Positions 1 to 10,167 of a stretch of DNA of 64,000 bases are shown one piece after another; position 1 is the first letter of the stretch; each line of letters starts with the position of its first letter. The stretch is from Pectinophora gossypiella. Taxonomy: Eukaryota; Arthropoda; Insecta; Lepidoptera; Gelechiidae. The notes under the pieces were generated by a model. That model did not search any database. It saw only the letters and a list, made by a program, of their open reading frames with translations, and had not been told where the DNA came from. A program made the translations under genes and the position numbers. The DNA lies in assembly GCF_024362695.1 (NCBI RefSeq), contig NC_065409.1:62001-126000 (forward strand). Direction: 5' to 3'.

Positions 1-619
1 TTGGTTTTATAAAATAAATTTAATATAAGGAGCGGGAAAATGAAACGGCGTCGTTCTTGTTACTGTTTTTCTTTATATTGTTTTTCTTTTGTTTTTCTTT
101 TGTTTTATGACAAAAAAGGTTACATCCCGTTTTCGCTAGATGGCGCTTGTCTCTGACAAGATCTGAGTGAATGAATCCTACAAATCAATGACATGACTCA
201 TTAGAACGATTTTAGTTACAGGCATTTTTTGGTTTAATAACCCTTCCTAACTGTTCTTTCACCTCGATTTCGAATCGAACATCAATAAGCTGATTGATGT
301 TGCTGAGCTGATGTGGTCCGAGGTCGGCACCTCGGACCGCTAAAACCTATATTCTTTCTATAAGGCCAAAATGCTTGTGACGTTGTAACGCTTAAGCTTT
401 GGGTCGTTGTACTAGGCGGCCTTAATAAATACTTACTCAGATTCTGGAGCCTCCTATGCTTTATTAATGGCTTAATATGTTTGTTTGAAGCGAAAATAAT
501 ATAAGATAAGATATTTAGGCAAATTTGTATAGTGTATACACCTACTCTTTGCCAGCTATGTTTAAGTCCCACATAATAGGGAAAATAATATAAGTTATTT
601 TTATTTTATAGTACAGTAA
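1..619. other. Left-edge non-coding sequence
   Basis: AT-rich spacer in which I recognise no exon. It holds a 10-bp perfect hairpin at 315-338. A short stretch at 541-571 resembles 51905-51945, so both probably come from one dispersed moth repeat. The last 11 bases (609-619) are the left target duplication of the following SINE. Confidence 0.6.
315..338. repeat. Perfect 10-bp hairpin
   Basis: GGTCCGAGGT (315-324) and its exact reverse complement ACCTCGGACC (329-338) are separated by CGGC. It may be a relic of a small mobile element or a structured RNA segment; nothing nearby decides. Confidence 0.6.
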
Positions 620-946
620 CAGCCTCCGTGGTCTAGTGGTTAAAGCGTTAGGCTCACGATCTGGAGGTCCGGGTTCGATTGCCGATGGGGACATTGTCGA
701 AATCAGTTTGTGAGACTGTCCTTTGTTTGGTAAGGACTTTTCAGGCTTGAATCACCTGATTGTCCGAAAAAGTAAGATGATTCCGTGCTTCGGAGGGCAC
801 GTTAAGCCGTTGGTCTCGGCTATTAGCCGTAAAAACACCTCCACCAACCCGCAGTGGAGCAGCGTGGTGGAGTATGCTCCATACCACCTCCGGTTGATTG
901 AGGGGAGGCCTGTGCCCAGCAGTGGGACGAATATAGGCAGTTTATG
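620..946 (+). mobile_element. tRNA-derived SINE, complete, with target duplication
   Basis: The 5' head has Pol III promoter boxes: an A-box-like TGGTCTAGTGG near 631 and a B-box-like GGTTCGATTGC near 672. The body carries CCGTGCTTCGG and the tail GAGGCCTGTGCCCAGCAGTG. The 11-bp repeat TAGTACAGTAA flanks it exactly (609-619 and 947-957), so the ends are certain. A close copy lies on the other strand at about 32555-32881. The tail matches sequence encoding the C-terminus of the LINEs at 2164, 32451 and 44204, which suggests that LINE machinery moves it. Confidence 0.9.
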
Positions 947-957
947 TAGTACAGTAA

Positions 958-1504
958 TCGATTTCCATAATATTATGATGCTCAGTTGCGTGATTTTATA
1001 ACAGAGTTCCTTCGACCACCTTACGGCTCCAACTTCATACCCTGGATATTATGTAGACTATATTATAGCATTAGAGTGCTTGCTGAGACAAATTAAACGA
1101 GCCCAAAATCGATGAGACTGGATGGTTTTATAATGATGTAACCACTTCTCGGCTTCAACACGTAACCCTGTCGTGAACCATACATAATCATGTAAGGTCA
1201 CGAATTATTTGAATTCTGAATCACATTGGCTCAGTTTTAAAACTTTTAGGGATAACAGCCGACTCATAATAATTATGTCACAGACTGTAACTACATACTT
1301 GTAAATGTAAACAAATATTGTCATATATTTAAGGCTTTAATGGTACAAATAAAGATATTAATATTATTATCTATATTGGAAGAATAGAAATGAAATTATT
1401 TTATTTTACCTATTCCGTGAACTAACCCAAATTAAAAACAATTAATTTCAATCGAAGCATGACATTAATATAAGATAAATGAACAGAGTAAGAATAAATA
1501 GATT
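958..1504. other. AT-rich spacer
   Basis: I see no coding segment or bounded repeat. The stretch from about 1300 to 1500 is almost pure A/T with several AATAAA-like words. Confidence 0.5.
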
Positions 1505-1828
1505 AAGTGGCGTCCGCCTTCCATAACCCAAACCTAACCAATCATCACCAGCCCATTAACATCCCCACTGCTGGGGCACGGGTCTTCCCACGGATGGATA
1601 GGGAGATCGGGCCTTAAATCACCACGCGGGCCCAGTGCGGATTGGTGGTTATTAACGACTGCTAATGTAGCCGGGACCAACGGCTTAACGTGCCTTCCGA
1701 AGCACGGAGGAGCTCGAGATGAAAACTTTTTTTTTTGGTCACCCATCCTATGACCGGCCTTTGCGAAAGTTGCTTAACTTCAACAATCGCAGACCGAGCG
1801 CGTTTACCGCTGCGCCACCGAGCTCCTC
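1505..1828 (-). mobile_element. SINE with tRNA-like and 5S-rRNA-like head
   Basis: Read on the minus strand, it starts near 1828 with a tRNA-type A box (TGGCGCAGCGG). It then has GAAGTTAAGCAAC (complement at 1769-1781) and GGATGGGTGACC (complement at 1737-1748). Both match the internal promoter region of 5S rRNA as I know it. The body then joins the SINE module CCGTGCTTCGGAAGGCACG and a CCCCAGCAGTGGGG tail. The 3' boundary is approximate, and I found no clear target duplication. Confidence 0.75.
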
Positions 1829-2163
1829 ATTTATATTTATTTATTTATTAGTCAATAAGGGATGTTAACGTAATATTAATGTTGCATTCAATCTACATCA
1901 TTCACTCAGCTAAAATAGTGGAGCTCTTCACTATTAAATTATACAGCAGTGTTGCCATAATTTTTAGACACAATTGCAAAAAAGCGTTTCAGCCTGGTTT
2001 TCAGCCCTCGGCGCGGCGCGTTTTGTTGTTTTAAAAAATATAAAAATGACAAAAGTACAGTATGTATAATTTCAGCCCCGGTCAGCATCTCTAACATAGC
2101 CATTGGTGTTTAGCGGTTATTCCATTTACCTTTACCTTTTTACATTTACATTTACCTTTTTTT
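1829..2163. other. AT-rich spacer
   Basis: It contains TTTA-type runs and TTTACATTT/TTTACCTTT repeats just before the LINE fragment. No gene is seen. Confidence 0.45.
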
Positions 2164-2250
2164 GCGCAGGACCGATCGTCGTGGAGATCCTTGGGGGAGG
2201 CCTATGCCCAACAGTGGGCGTCGTACGGCTGATGATGATGATGATGATGA
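2164..2250 (+). mobile_element. Truncated RTE-like LINE 3' end
   Basis: A 22-codon open stretch ending at TGA 2230-2232 encodes the typical C-terminus of a moth non-LTR reverse transcriptase: a DRSSWRSLGEAYAQQW motif. A (GAT)n tail follows. The same C-terminus with the same tail occurs at 44204-44335. It is a dead, strongly 5'-truncated copy. The clade (RTE or a relative) is inferred from the tail and C-terminus only. Confidence 0.75.
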
Positions 2251-2282
2251 CATTTACCTTTACATCGGGCTCAAAGACCAAG

Positions 2283-2422
2283 ATCGGGCTAGATGCGTCA
2301 AGGTCACGGGTGGTTTCCATGGTTACTCCCAACCAAGTCGCTCGAGATCGCGGTTACCTTGGTTACGCCCCGCCGATTTGCTATTAGACTACCTGAACGG
2401 ACCTTGACGCATCTAGCCCGAT
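2283..2422. repeat. 23-bp perfect inverted repeat around a 94-bp loop
   Basis: ATCGGGCTAGATGCGTCAAG with three further bases (2283-2305) is the exact reverse complement of 2400-2422. It could be a small hairpin transposon or the ends of a deleted element. No target duplication is evident. Confidence 0.65.
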
Positions 2423-2836
2423 GGACAGGTAGGTGTAATAATCGCTTATAGCTGTGGTGTGTGGCCTGAGAATAATAACTAAAGTGTGTGGCCTAGCCGA
2501 CAGCCATAAAACAAGAAAAAAATATTTTGTAGCCAACATGAACACAACAACATGACGATGATTGAATGAACACAACATGATTTATTATCATTGTCAACAT
2601 TGTCAGTCAACCCAACTTGTCAAGTTGTCAAATCAAGTCAACCAAACCGACTTGCATGCAGTGTTGCCAACTTTATTTTCACCAGCCCACCAAATGCGGC
2701 CGTGCAAACCACCAGAAACCACTAAAACTGAGCGGTCTCTCGAACCACCAGAATTTCACTAGATAAAATACATACATACATACATAAACTCACGCCTACT
2801 TCCCACCGGGGTAAGCAGAGACTATAGAATCACTAG

Positions 2837-3516
2837 GGGTACGTATCATAATATATAATTTCAAAATACATATGGTTGGAATATATAAAGTTAAAATACC
2901 GAAAATCAAAATATATAATGCATCAAAATGTATAAAGTAATTTTGCATAAGTTCTAAATTTCTAAGTTTGAATGCCATAATGGTCGAAACATATAACAAA
3001 CACAATGCATAATAATGGTTCCTAAGGCTACGTTTTATAACATTACTTAGCATAATGTTTGTTAAGCCTAAAGATATTTACCCTGTTCTTGTGTAGCATA
3101 GTGGTTTTTGGCATATTGGCTTTACCTTTTTTTTATTATAAATAATTTTAATTTTTTTTTTTTTTCTATGGAGCTCCGCGTTACGGGCACCCCGACACTG
3201 TAGATATAGGTTACGAAGGCTGTATGGCAGGGGGCGAGCAAAGCGAGCCCCCTGCCATATAGCCGAGTGGGTTAGGTTACTTGTGACCATCGAGGCCCGA
3301 AGGGCCGAGAGGCGGCGGTGAAGATTTTAGTTTAAGTATTTTATATACTTTGAACTTATACATTGTAAACTTATGCATTATGATATTTATATATAACGTA
3401 AGTTATGCATATTGATGATTATTTCTTCTGACTATTATACTTTTTGATTTTATATATTTTGAACTTATACATTGTAAACTTATAGATTTTAAATTTATGC
3501 ATTATGATACGTACCC
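2837..3516. mobile_element. DNA transposon (MITE) nested in the hAT, 9-bp duplication
   Basis: Its inverted ends share GGGTACGTATCATAAT (2837 rightward, and the complement ending at 3516). AATCACTAG is duplicated on both sides (2828-2836 and 3517-3525). A 9-bp duplication and GGG ends resemble Mutator-like elements; that class is an inference. The arms are AT-rich with many TTATGCAT/TATACATT words. It encodes nothing recognisable and carries the GC-rich hairpin module at about 3169-3325. Confidence 0.85.
3169..3325 (-). repeat. GC-rich hairpin module, copy A
   Basis: This GC-rich block in an AT-rich transposon contains nested palindromes: GGCCCTTCGGGCC-type near 3290-3303, and a 13-bp stem made from TATGGCAGGGGGC arms near 3221-3258. 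On the minus strand it is near-identical to the tandem pair at 47444-47815, inside an unrelated element. Both versions end in GCGGAGCTCCATAG followed by A-rich sequence, which could be a retroposon tail. Confidence 0.75.
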
Positions 3517-3636
3517 AATCACTAGACAACCCAAAGCCGAATCAGTGCAATCAGATCGTGGGATGTTTTTCCCCCTCTTTAGCGCCGCGTCGTAGGTAAA
3601 GACGTGCTAGAGACAGGGTAAATTATTCAATTATTA

Positions 3637-3783
3637 TTAATAATGATTCCTTAATAATATACCATATAATTTGCACTTAGCAACTGGATCACCAGTGCTT
3701 TCGACTATTTGCAACCAATCCCTTAAAACTGGGTCACGTAACCAACAATCACGAAACTTTTGGGTGTACTGTGGCTTAGGCAT
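3637..3783 (-). pseudogene. hAT transposase N-terminal remnant
   Basis: On the minus strand, ATG at 3783-3781 opens a 48-residue frame ending at TAA 3639-3637. It begins MPKPQYTQKFRDCWLRDP and continues with a W-L...AKCKL pattern, like the extreme N-terminus of hAT transposases just before their zinc finger. No catalytic region follows, so this is a leftover in a deletion derivative and agrees with the hAT-type ends around it. Confidence 0.6.
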
Positions 3784-4041
3784 CTTGATCTTACTCAATC
3801 TGAAACTTATTGTATGTATTATGTACTAATAAATAAACTATATTGGTTCTTTCGCTCAAGTAACTCATAAACCATATTCGGTTGTGTTAGTGGTTAAATT
3901 CGTCACTTACCGCTAACTGGAAGGACTCTAATCCACTAAAAAATCCACTAGCCACTAAAACTAATATTTTTTCGCCGAACCACATGTCTAAACCACCAGA
4001 TCTAGTGGAAAATCCACTAAGTTGGCAACACTGCTTGCATG

Positions 4042-5602
4042 CAACCAACCGCCAACCAAAAGTTGACAGTTTGCGCCCGTTGCGGATTTCGATATAATAA
4101 TTTGTTTATTTATCAATTCATTTTCCGAAAGGCCATTATTTTTCCTGTAAGAAACTATTCGTGTACAAGTACGAGCAATCGCTGCCATTATTTTAACTGC
4201 CTACAATTGGAATAGTAGCGGTTTCAAATGACTTATACATATTGCGGTTATCAAAACGAGAACTTATAATTTTTGTACAAACAGATGTGTTGGCAAGCAG
4301 CGAAAAATTGAATTATAGTAAACCCATGTTAAGATTTTCATGTAGGTGAGTAAAGCGTGTTACTATTATTAAGTGTTAACGGTGAGAATAAGTGGTGTGT
4401 GTCGGAATTATCAAGCATCCTCTTGCAGGTTATTTTACTTTTGCTATGGAAGCAACAGTTAGCTGCGACGACGGCTCTTGCAATCGTTATCGCCTATTTT
4501 ATCTGCAGCTTCGACAGAGCCGTTAAACACCCTTTATTCGCGTTAAATGGATTAATTTATTTTTAATTTGCTAATGCTTTCTTACACATTTCAGTCATTA
4601 ATTCATAATTGAAACAAGGACCTTTCAGTTACATTGCAATCCTTTAGTTGGAAATAATTGAATTGAGTTCTTTTTGTAATATACATAAAGTGTTGAGTAC
4701 AATAATTATTGCCTGAATACATTGGTTTACCCGATATTGCTTGTAAATTGTTGCAGGATCTGTTTTAATCATTACATCAACTGCTAACCCTATCGTAAGT
4801 TGACATTGTAGTTTTGTGAATTAATTGTAATACATTGCCATATAAATGGCTGTTTACCAGTACTTACCTATAATATTTGTCTGTGTTTCCAACTTCTTGT
4901 TTACTTTCTGAAATATTTTCAATTGTTTTATACTTTATATTGGTGAGATAGCCTAATGGCACATCAAATGACCACATGATATGTGATCATTTTATAGAAC
5001 CTGTGTCTAGTTGTCACTTAAATTGTACAGAATAGAGTTATGCAACACACAGTACACGTGCAACAGGGTGCTAGGGTGCCATTATTGTAGTAGATATATT
5101 TCTATGATAGTCAAAGTTACATATTTTATTAACTGCACCAAATGCTATGTGTAATACACAAATATAATAATTCGTGCCGCGCGCCGCCGGTTGCTGTGCC
5201 GCAAGGGCAGTAAGGCAATAGAACATGTTGAGTTGTTCAAAATTTGAGCTCAAAATGATGGTGCATAGTATTAATAACTGGTCTAGAATTTGCAATTCAT
5301 ATAGAAAAAAAAATGTAGATAGTTTCAGCAGCAGCATTAATGTGCAGAGTAAATGTTTTTTATTCTGAAAGCTGTTTATGTCAAACAAACAGTATACACA
5401 TGAAATGTATGTAGCGATGTTAGATAGATAAAAATATTGTCGGATTAATTTGTTATTTTTTCTTGTAGTTATATCTACCTGGTACTCGTGTATACCTGAG
5501 AGTAAGCATAATATATTAATCCTTTACAATTTTCTGACATACTAGTTTGCTCACCTGCTATCGTGTTTATTAAAACATTAAATTAAATAATTTAAATTAT
5601 AG
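4042..5602. other. Region upstream of the sulfotransferase gene
   Basis: Mostly AT-rich. A possible untranslated or alternative first exon lies around 4347-4566: GTGAGT- and CAG-type splice words flank it, and one frame has a hydrophobic stretch but no ATG. A splice-acceptor-like TTTAAATTATAG ends at 5602, just before the 5' untranslated part of the first coding exon. No promoter could be assigned. Confidence 0.35.
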
Positions 5603-5762
5603 GTGTTCCTACTGTCCGACTGCCTCTTCCCCTTCCCGTAACAAGTGTAACATTCCGGGAGTGTGTCGTTGGAGGGCGCGGGTACACAGTCGGCGAGAAC
5701 TGAGCCGTGTGTATGTGCAGCGCGCGGGCGCGGGCGGCGAGCGCGGCGTGAGCGGCGGCGGC

Positions 5763-8571
5763 ATGTGGCGCGGCGCGCGCTGGCGGCAGGCGGCGGCGCT
5801 GGCGGCGGCCGCGCTGCTGCTGTGGGGCTGGAGCCGCGCCGGCGCCGGGCGCGACGCGGGCGCGCGCGGCGCCGTGCCGGGCCGCGACCTGCCGCTCATC
5901 TTCATCGGCGGCGTGCCGCGCTCCGGCACCACGCTCATGCGCGCCATGCTGGACGCGCACCCCGACGTGCGCTGCGGCCAGGAGACCCGCGTCGTGCCGC
6001 GCATTCTGCAGATGCGCCAGCATTGGACTCGTTCCCAGAAGGAGAGCGTGCGCCTCGAGCAAGCGGGCGTATCTAAAACCGTTTTGGACAATGCGATCGC
6101 CGCCTTCTGTTTGGAGGTTATAGTGAGACACGGCGAGCCAGCGAATCGTCTCTGCAATAAAGACCCCCTGGTACTCAAGATGGGCACCTATGTGCTCGAA
6201 TTGTTCCCTAATGCCAAATTTCTATTTATGGTGCGCGACGGTCGCGCTACCGTCCACTCCATCATTACACGAAAGGTGAGTTTTTTCTCACGTATAGGAT
6301 CATGCCTGTGGACGATAATAAAAGCATTCTTCCCTTTCTTTACCATCACGCAAATAAATAATCGATAGGATGGATACCTTCAGCGTTTTAACTAATTTAC
6401 CTAATGCCTATTCTACTTTTTAGGAGCTCATTGACATCATTCATTATCCTTTTCATTTACAGTGTTTTGTTTTATCTGCTTAACATTAAGGTGATTGTAG
6501 GAAGGTGATGGTGTCGGTCGGTGTGTGCAGGTGACGATCACGGGGTTCGACCTGACGAGCTACCGGCAATGCCTGGGCAAATGGAACCACGCGGCGGAGC
6601 TGATGTACCAGCAGTGCAAGGCGCTGGGCCCGGAGCGCTGCCTGCTGGTGCGCTACGAGGCGCTGGTGCTGGCGCCGGCCGCCACCATGCGCCGCGTGCT
6701 CGCCTTCCTCGACGTGCCGTGGAACGACGCCGTGCTACACCACGAGCGCTACATCAACCAGCCCAACGGCGTGGCGCTCTCCAAGTCAGCTATCCCATTC
6801 ATAATATTTACTTAGAGTAGATTAGAGCGCCTGCAATTAGCAACGCCAACCATCATTTATACAGTTATATAGGTACGGCGGATATCTTACGTGTATTGTG
6901 TATTGAGAATTTATGTGTATTGTGCAACTGCACTGAGACGTGGAGCCTATTTTTTTGTATTTTAACTGACTTGAAAAAGAGGGAGGTTATGAATTTCATC
7001 CGTATGTATGTAATATTGTTGAAATTGCACAATATTCGTGTTAGGTGGGTTTCTTAATACATGTGGCGAACACAGATTGGGACGCTTTTTGACTGGACTT
7101 TCTCTTACTCTAACCATCCTTCGAGTGTAAGCGAGTCGCGGGTAAACCATTTTGGTTCGGAATCCTAAAAATAAAGACATAATGCTGATATTTAGGAATT
7201 TTGCCTTTCTACTATACTAATAGTGGCATATAAACATATCTAAACAATCAGCGATTGTTTTGCCATCTAAATATAGTTTTTTCATCCTCGTAATAAGAAC
7301 GTATTTCTTCAGCAGGTAAATATGCAAATGCAAATAAACTTCATTTCCAAAATAATAATTTAATTTCTTTGATTCACATAAATTCTGATAGTGTGTTTAT
7401 GAAAACTAACATTCGTTTTATTAAAATATGCTTTAAAGTTATGTATACAGCCCATAATTTTGAGTTGATAAGATGTAAAATTTCCTGTTAGTGATTTTTT
7501 AATGGTTTTCTGTTCCATATTTTTGCGACATAAAATTCCACTTTATATCAACTCAGAATCATGGGCTGAATCATTCCCCTTATTATTCGTTACGATGTCA
7601 CTAACACCCTGTATTATACGAATTCATTTTTATAGACATTAAAATAATGGGGATAGTAGATAAGATAGGTAGATAAAAACATTTTTTGGTCTACAGACAC
7701 ACATTCATACAAATACGTAGAAGGTTAGATGTAGATATTGGTGTTCGAATCCCGGTTCGGGCTGTAAGCCACTGAATTCGACTTTATTTGAATTCATGTT
7801 TAGATCATGGATAATTGATATCATTTGGATTCCAGGATTTGTGCCCGGTGGCAACAGGATCGCTCCCATTACATGGGACTTGACATGGAAGATCGAGCAG
7901 TGGGCGTATTTGCTATGCACCTCTGCCTACCTATGATCTTGTATTATAATTGTTATGCTAAATCAAAATAGTTTTAAGTACAGTGAGTGGAGCACGCCCT
8001 CATATTTTAATTGCTTTATACATCAGCATTTGGTCATCCATTATTGTAATTTAACAAACAATGTTTCGATAAAGGCAATTCGCTGGATTACCGCGTCATG
8101 TATTTTGCTCGACGTTCATGTGAGCACTCCATTGTTCACATTTAATGTTGACAAAAACAGACACCTAAGAAAGCTTCAAGCGATATTTAACAAAGTACCA
8201 AGGTAAATGTTAAAATCAGGGAATGTCTCTGAAATGACGTGAAGCGTGTACCGTTCGACCCTTTTAACTTATGTGAGTTTAAAGTAAATAATAAGATATG
8301 TGTGTGTGTCCGCAGCGTGGAGCGCTCCTCGGACCAGGTGGTGCGGCCGGTGAACCTGGACGCGCTGGACAAGTGGGTGGGGCAGCTGCCCAGCGATGTC
8401 CGGGCCGACATGGCGGAGCTGGCGCCCATGCTGTCGGTGCTGGGCTACGACCCGTGGGCCAACCCGCCCGACTACCGCACGCTGCTGGAGCCGCCGGCGC
8501 GCGCCGCGCCGCCCGCCGCCCCCGCCGCGCCCGCCGCCGCCGCCGCCGCCGCCTCCAGGCACTCGCCATAA
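5763..8571 (+). CDS. Tpst: Tyrosylprotein sulfotransferase (three coding exons)
   Basis: The enzyme transfers sulfate from PAPS to tyrosines of secreted and membrane proteins in the trans-Golgi. Exons are 5763-6275, 6531-6784 and 8316-8571. All introns are GT-AG and the frame is continuous, giving 340 residues against about 370 in vertebrate enzymes. I chose the ATG at 5763: it gives a short cytoplasmic tail and a signal-anchor helix (about 10-23), and the frame upstream has only GTG. Visible sites are the 5'-phosphosulfate loop PRSGTT (52-57), the catalytic Glu of CGQETRV (74), and the 3'-phosphate motif MVRDGRATVHS (156-166). The sequence then follows the family closely through GFDLTSYRQCLGKWN, LSNVERS, KWVGQLP and GYDPWANPP. 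The last ~30 residues are an Ala/Pro-rich tail unlike the vertebrate C-terminus. Nearly all codons end in G or C. No polyadenylation signal was identified downstream. Confidence 0.95.
7447..7615. repeat. Intronic inverted-repeat element (dispersed family)
   Basis: Two ~36-bp arms, AGCCCATAATTTTGAGTTGAT from 7449 and its imperfect complement ending at 7567, face each other inside intron 2 of the sulfotransferase gene. The right flank continues GTTACGATGTCACTAACACC, which recurs at 23578-23600. It is probably a small foldback transposon copied elsewhere in the genome. Confidence 0.55.
7700..7925. repeat. Dispersed SINE-like repeat in intron 2
   Basis: It contains a B-box-like GTTCGAATCCCGG (7743-7755) and the phrase TTTGCTATGCACCTCTGCCTACC, whose equivalent recurs at 15080-15110. 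Orientation and exact ends are uncertain and no target duplication was found. Confidence 0.5.
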
Positions 8572-8812
8572 CCTCATAATATACGTTTCGTTTCAACATT
8601 TAACTATGTCGCCGTTTTTGTTTTATTTCCTTCTACATCGACTATTATCTCTCCTGAACTCTGAAGTGCAATCAGCAACTCAATCGACTTTAACGCCTCT
8701 ATATGACTACGCTACTAAACTAGGCCGATGTAGCGACCACCTGAATAAGTATTCCTAATTTGACAAGATTATATTTATGGAAATAGGTAACAAATGTTAT
8801 TGCTGATGAGCA

Positions 8813-9004
8813 ATAATAATAATAGGGTCCACTTACGTACTCCATCTTGTGTTTTTGCTGTACACGATCTGGTCCAAGAAGCGCGAGTACCCTCTCTCAA
8901 AGCAGACGCTGCAGGCGTCCCCTGTCGGCCGGCGCCGCCGCGGCCGCGGGCCCCCGGGCCACGCTCCGGCCGCGGCCGCGCGAGCTCACACAGCTGCGCG
9001 CTAG
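8813..9004 (+). other. Unassigned coding-like segment after the sulfotransferase gene
   Basis: One frame stays open for 64 codons up to TAG 9002-9004. It reads through a hydrophobic start into WSKKREYPLSKQTLQASPVG and a basic, GC-rich end. There is no ATG. The K-x-E-Y/F-x-L pattern faintly recalls the C-terminal tail of vertebrate sulfotransferases, so an alternative last exon is possible. However, no GT donor lies between 8456 and the stop of exon 3. Function is not assigned. Confidence 0.3.
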
Positions 9005-9371
9005 GTGGCGCTCACTGCATACCTGACCAATAATAATATTTATAGCTAACGTCACAATTAAGTTCTTGACGTGACTCGGTTGTGTCACTGAATTTGGTGT
9101 GCGCGATGTCTGACTGCTGAGGTCTTGTTGAGGAGATTGTTGCGAGAATGAATTTTCTCTACATACCTTTTCTCTTTCTCCAAGTTTCGTAGGACAACGA
9201 ATTTTGACTTTGAATAATGCCGATTCTAGCGGACAAAACATTTTTTTAAGCACTTACCTACTACACTACCCTGTTCATCGGGCCCGATGCCTCAACGTAT
9301 CGGGATTCGTTGCTGGGCTGGCCTGCTGTCCTTGACTCATCAGACCCAGTCTATTCCTTTCTCTAAGGGCC

Positions 9372-9590
9372 CAGTGATGTGCCGTTCCCGGGAATGTTTC
9401 CAATGTGGGAATGTTCCCTTTGTGCAAACTCTTTAATATTTAGGACACTGGCTGCTTTTTCATATTGTTCTTTTTTGTATTCGGTCTTATCAAGGTTCGG
9501 CAATAAAGCTTTTTTTTACATTGTTTTGCGCCTTTTTACTGCCGGGAACATTCCTAAAGTGGAAATAGTCCCGGGAACGGCACATCACTG
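9372..9590. mobile_element. Small hAT-like MITE
   Basis: The ends are long inverted repeats: CAGTGATGTGCCGTTCCCGGG from 9372 and its complement ending at 9590, extending imperfectly to about 46 bp. The CAGTG terminus is hAT-like. Flanking bases share only GGGCC, so the duplication is decayed or the ends are slightly misplaced. It has no coding capacity. It lies between the two host genes. Confidence 0.8.
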
Positions 9591-10167
9591 ATCGGGCCCG
9601 CCCGATGGATTGGGTAGTGTAAAGCCATTAAATATATCGAGGTGACAGGACATTCACTTCATCATCACAGATTCTGGTGTGGTTTGCGCCCCACGTCACG
9701 GGTGCAGCGCGTTAAGTGTCAGGCAGGCCAGTGGTGTAAACACAATGCAAGCGAGCCTGCAGCGGCAGCTGCACGTCGTACCCGAGGCCATCGTGCCGTC
9801 TCCCTCGCGCCCGTTATTGTTCTAGTGCGAGTGGTGAGAGAGCGGTGCGCATCCACCGAGTACTACAACGGTACGCGGAGCCCCGCGGAGGCCGACCCGA
9901 CAGCGAGCGCTTTCTGCCGCTGTCTGTGTGCGTGTAGTATGCCACCGGTAGTCGTGAGGAGAGGTCGCGTCGGTCGCTAATCGGATACTTTCGCACGTGT
10001 TACTCGACTTGCGTATCAACTCTCGAAAGATGTCGATGGCCCGCGGCGGAGTCGTCGCTTCGCTAAACGCCGGACTCGGATCGAGTTCGCTCGTTAATTA
10101 ACAAAAGTGGAGTGCAGTGCGGTGACGATGAAGTCGCAGACTCAGTGCGCTGGATGAGCGTGGCGTC
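9591..10167 (+). promoter_or_regulatory. Probable promoter/5' UTR region of the receptor gene
   Basis: CpG content rises sharply from about 9780, and CpG-rich sequence continues without a visible splice boundary to the ATG at 10168. This suggests transcription starts here and the 5' UTR is contiguous with the first coding exon. I see no clear TATA box. The start site is not defined. Confidence 0.4.

Larger units (their letters stand above)
2659..4033 (-). mobile_element. Non-autonomous hAT element with nested insertion
   Basis: The ends are inverted, CAGTGTTGCCAACTT at 2659 and AAGTTGGCAACACTG ending at 4033. The 8-bp duplication CTTGCATG lies outside (2651-2658 and 4034-4041), which is the hAT signature. 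Subterminal CCACTAG and CCACCAG words recur at both ends. It keeps only a short transposase remnant on the minus strand (3637-3783) and is interrupted by a second transposon at 2837-3516. About 695 bp is its own sequence. Confidence 0.9.

Noticed and set aside
625..690. Candidate tRNA gene
   Set aside because: A/B boxes are present, but the sequence continues into a SINE body with a target duplication around the whole unit. The same applies to 19936 and the minus-strand copy near 32881.
4357..4566. Hydrophobic 69-codon frame upstream of the sulfotransferase
   Set aside because: The first codon is GTG and no donor links it in frame to 5603. Kept only as a possible untranslated exon.
5661..5762. 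Earlier in-frame start of the sulfotransferase
   Set aside because: The upstream codon is GTG, not ATG. It would give a 34-residue Arg-rich extension before the signal anchor, unlike the short cytoplasmic tails of the family.
9502..9507. Polyadenylation signal for the sulfotransferase
   Set aside because: The AATAAA lies inside the MITE at 9372-9590, about 930 bp after the stop, with nothing tying it to the gene.
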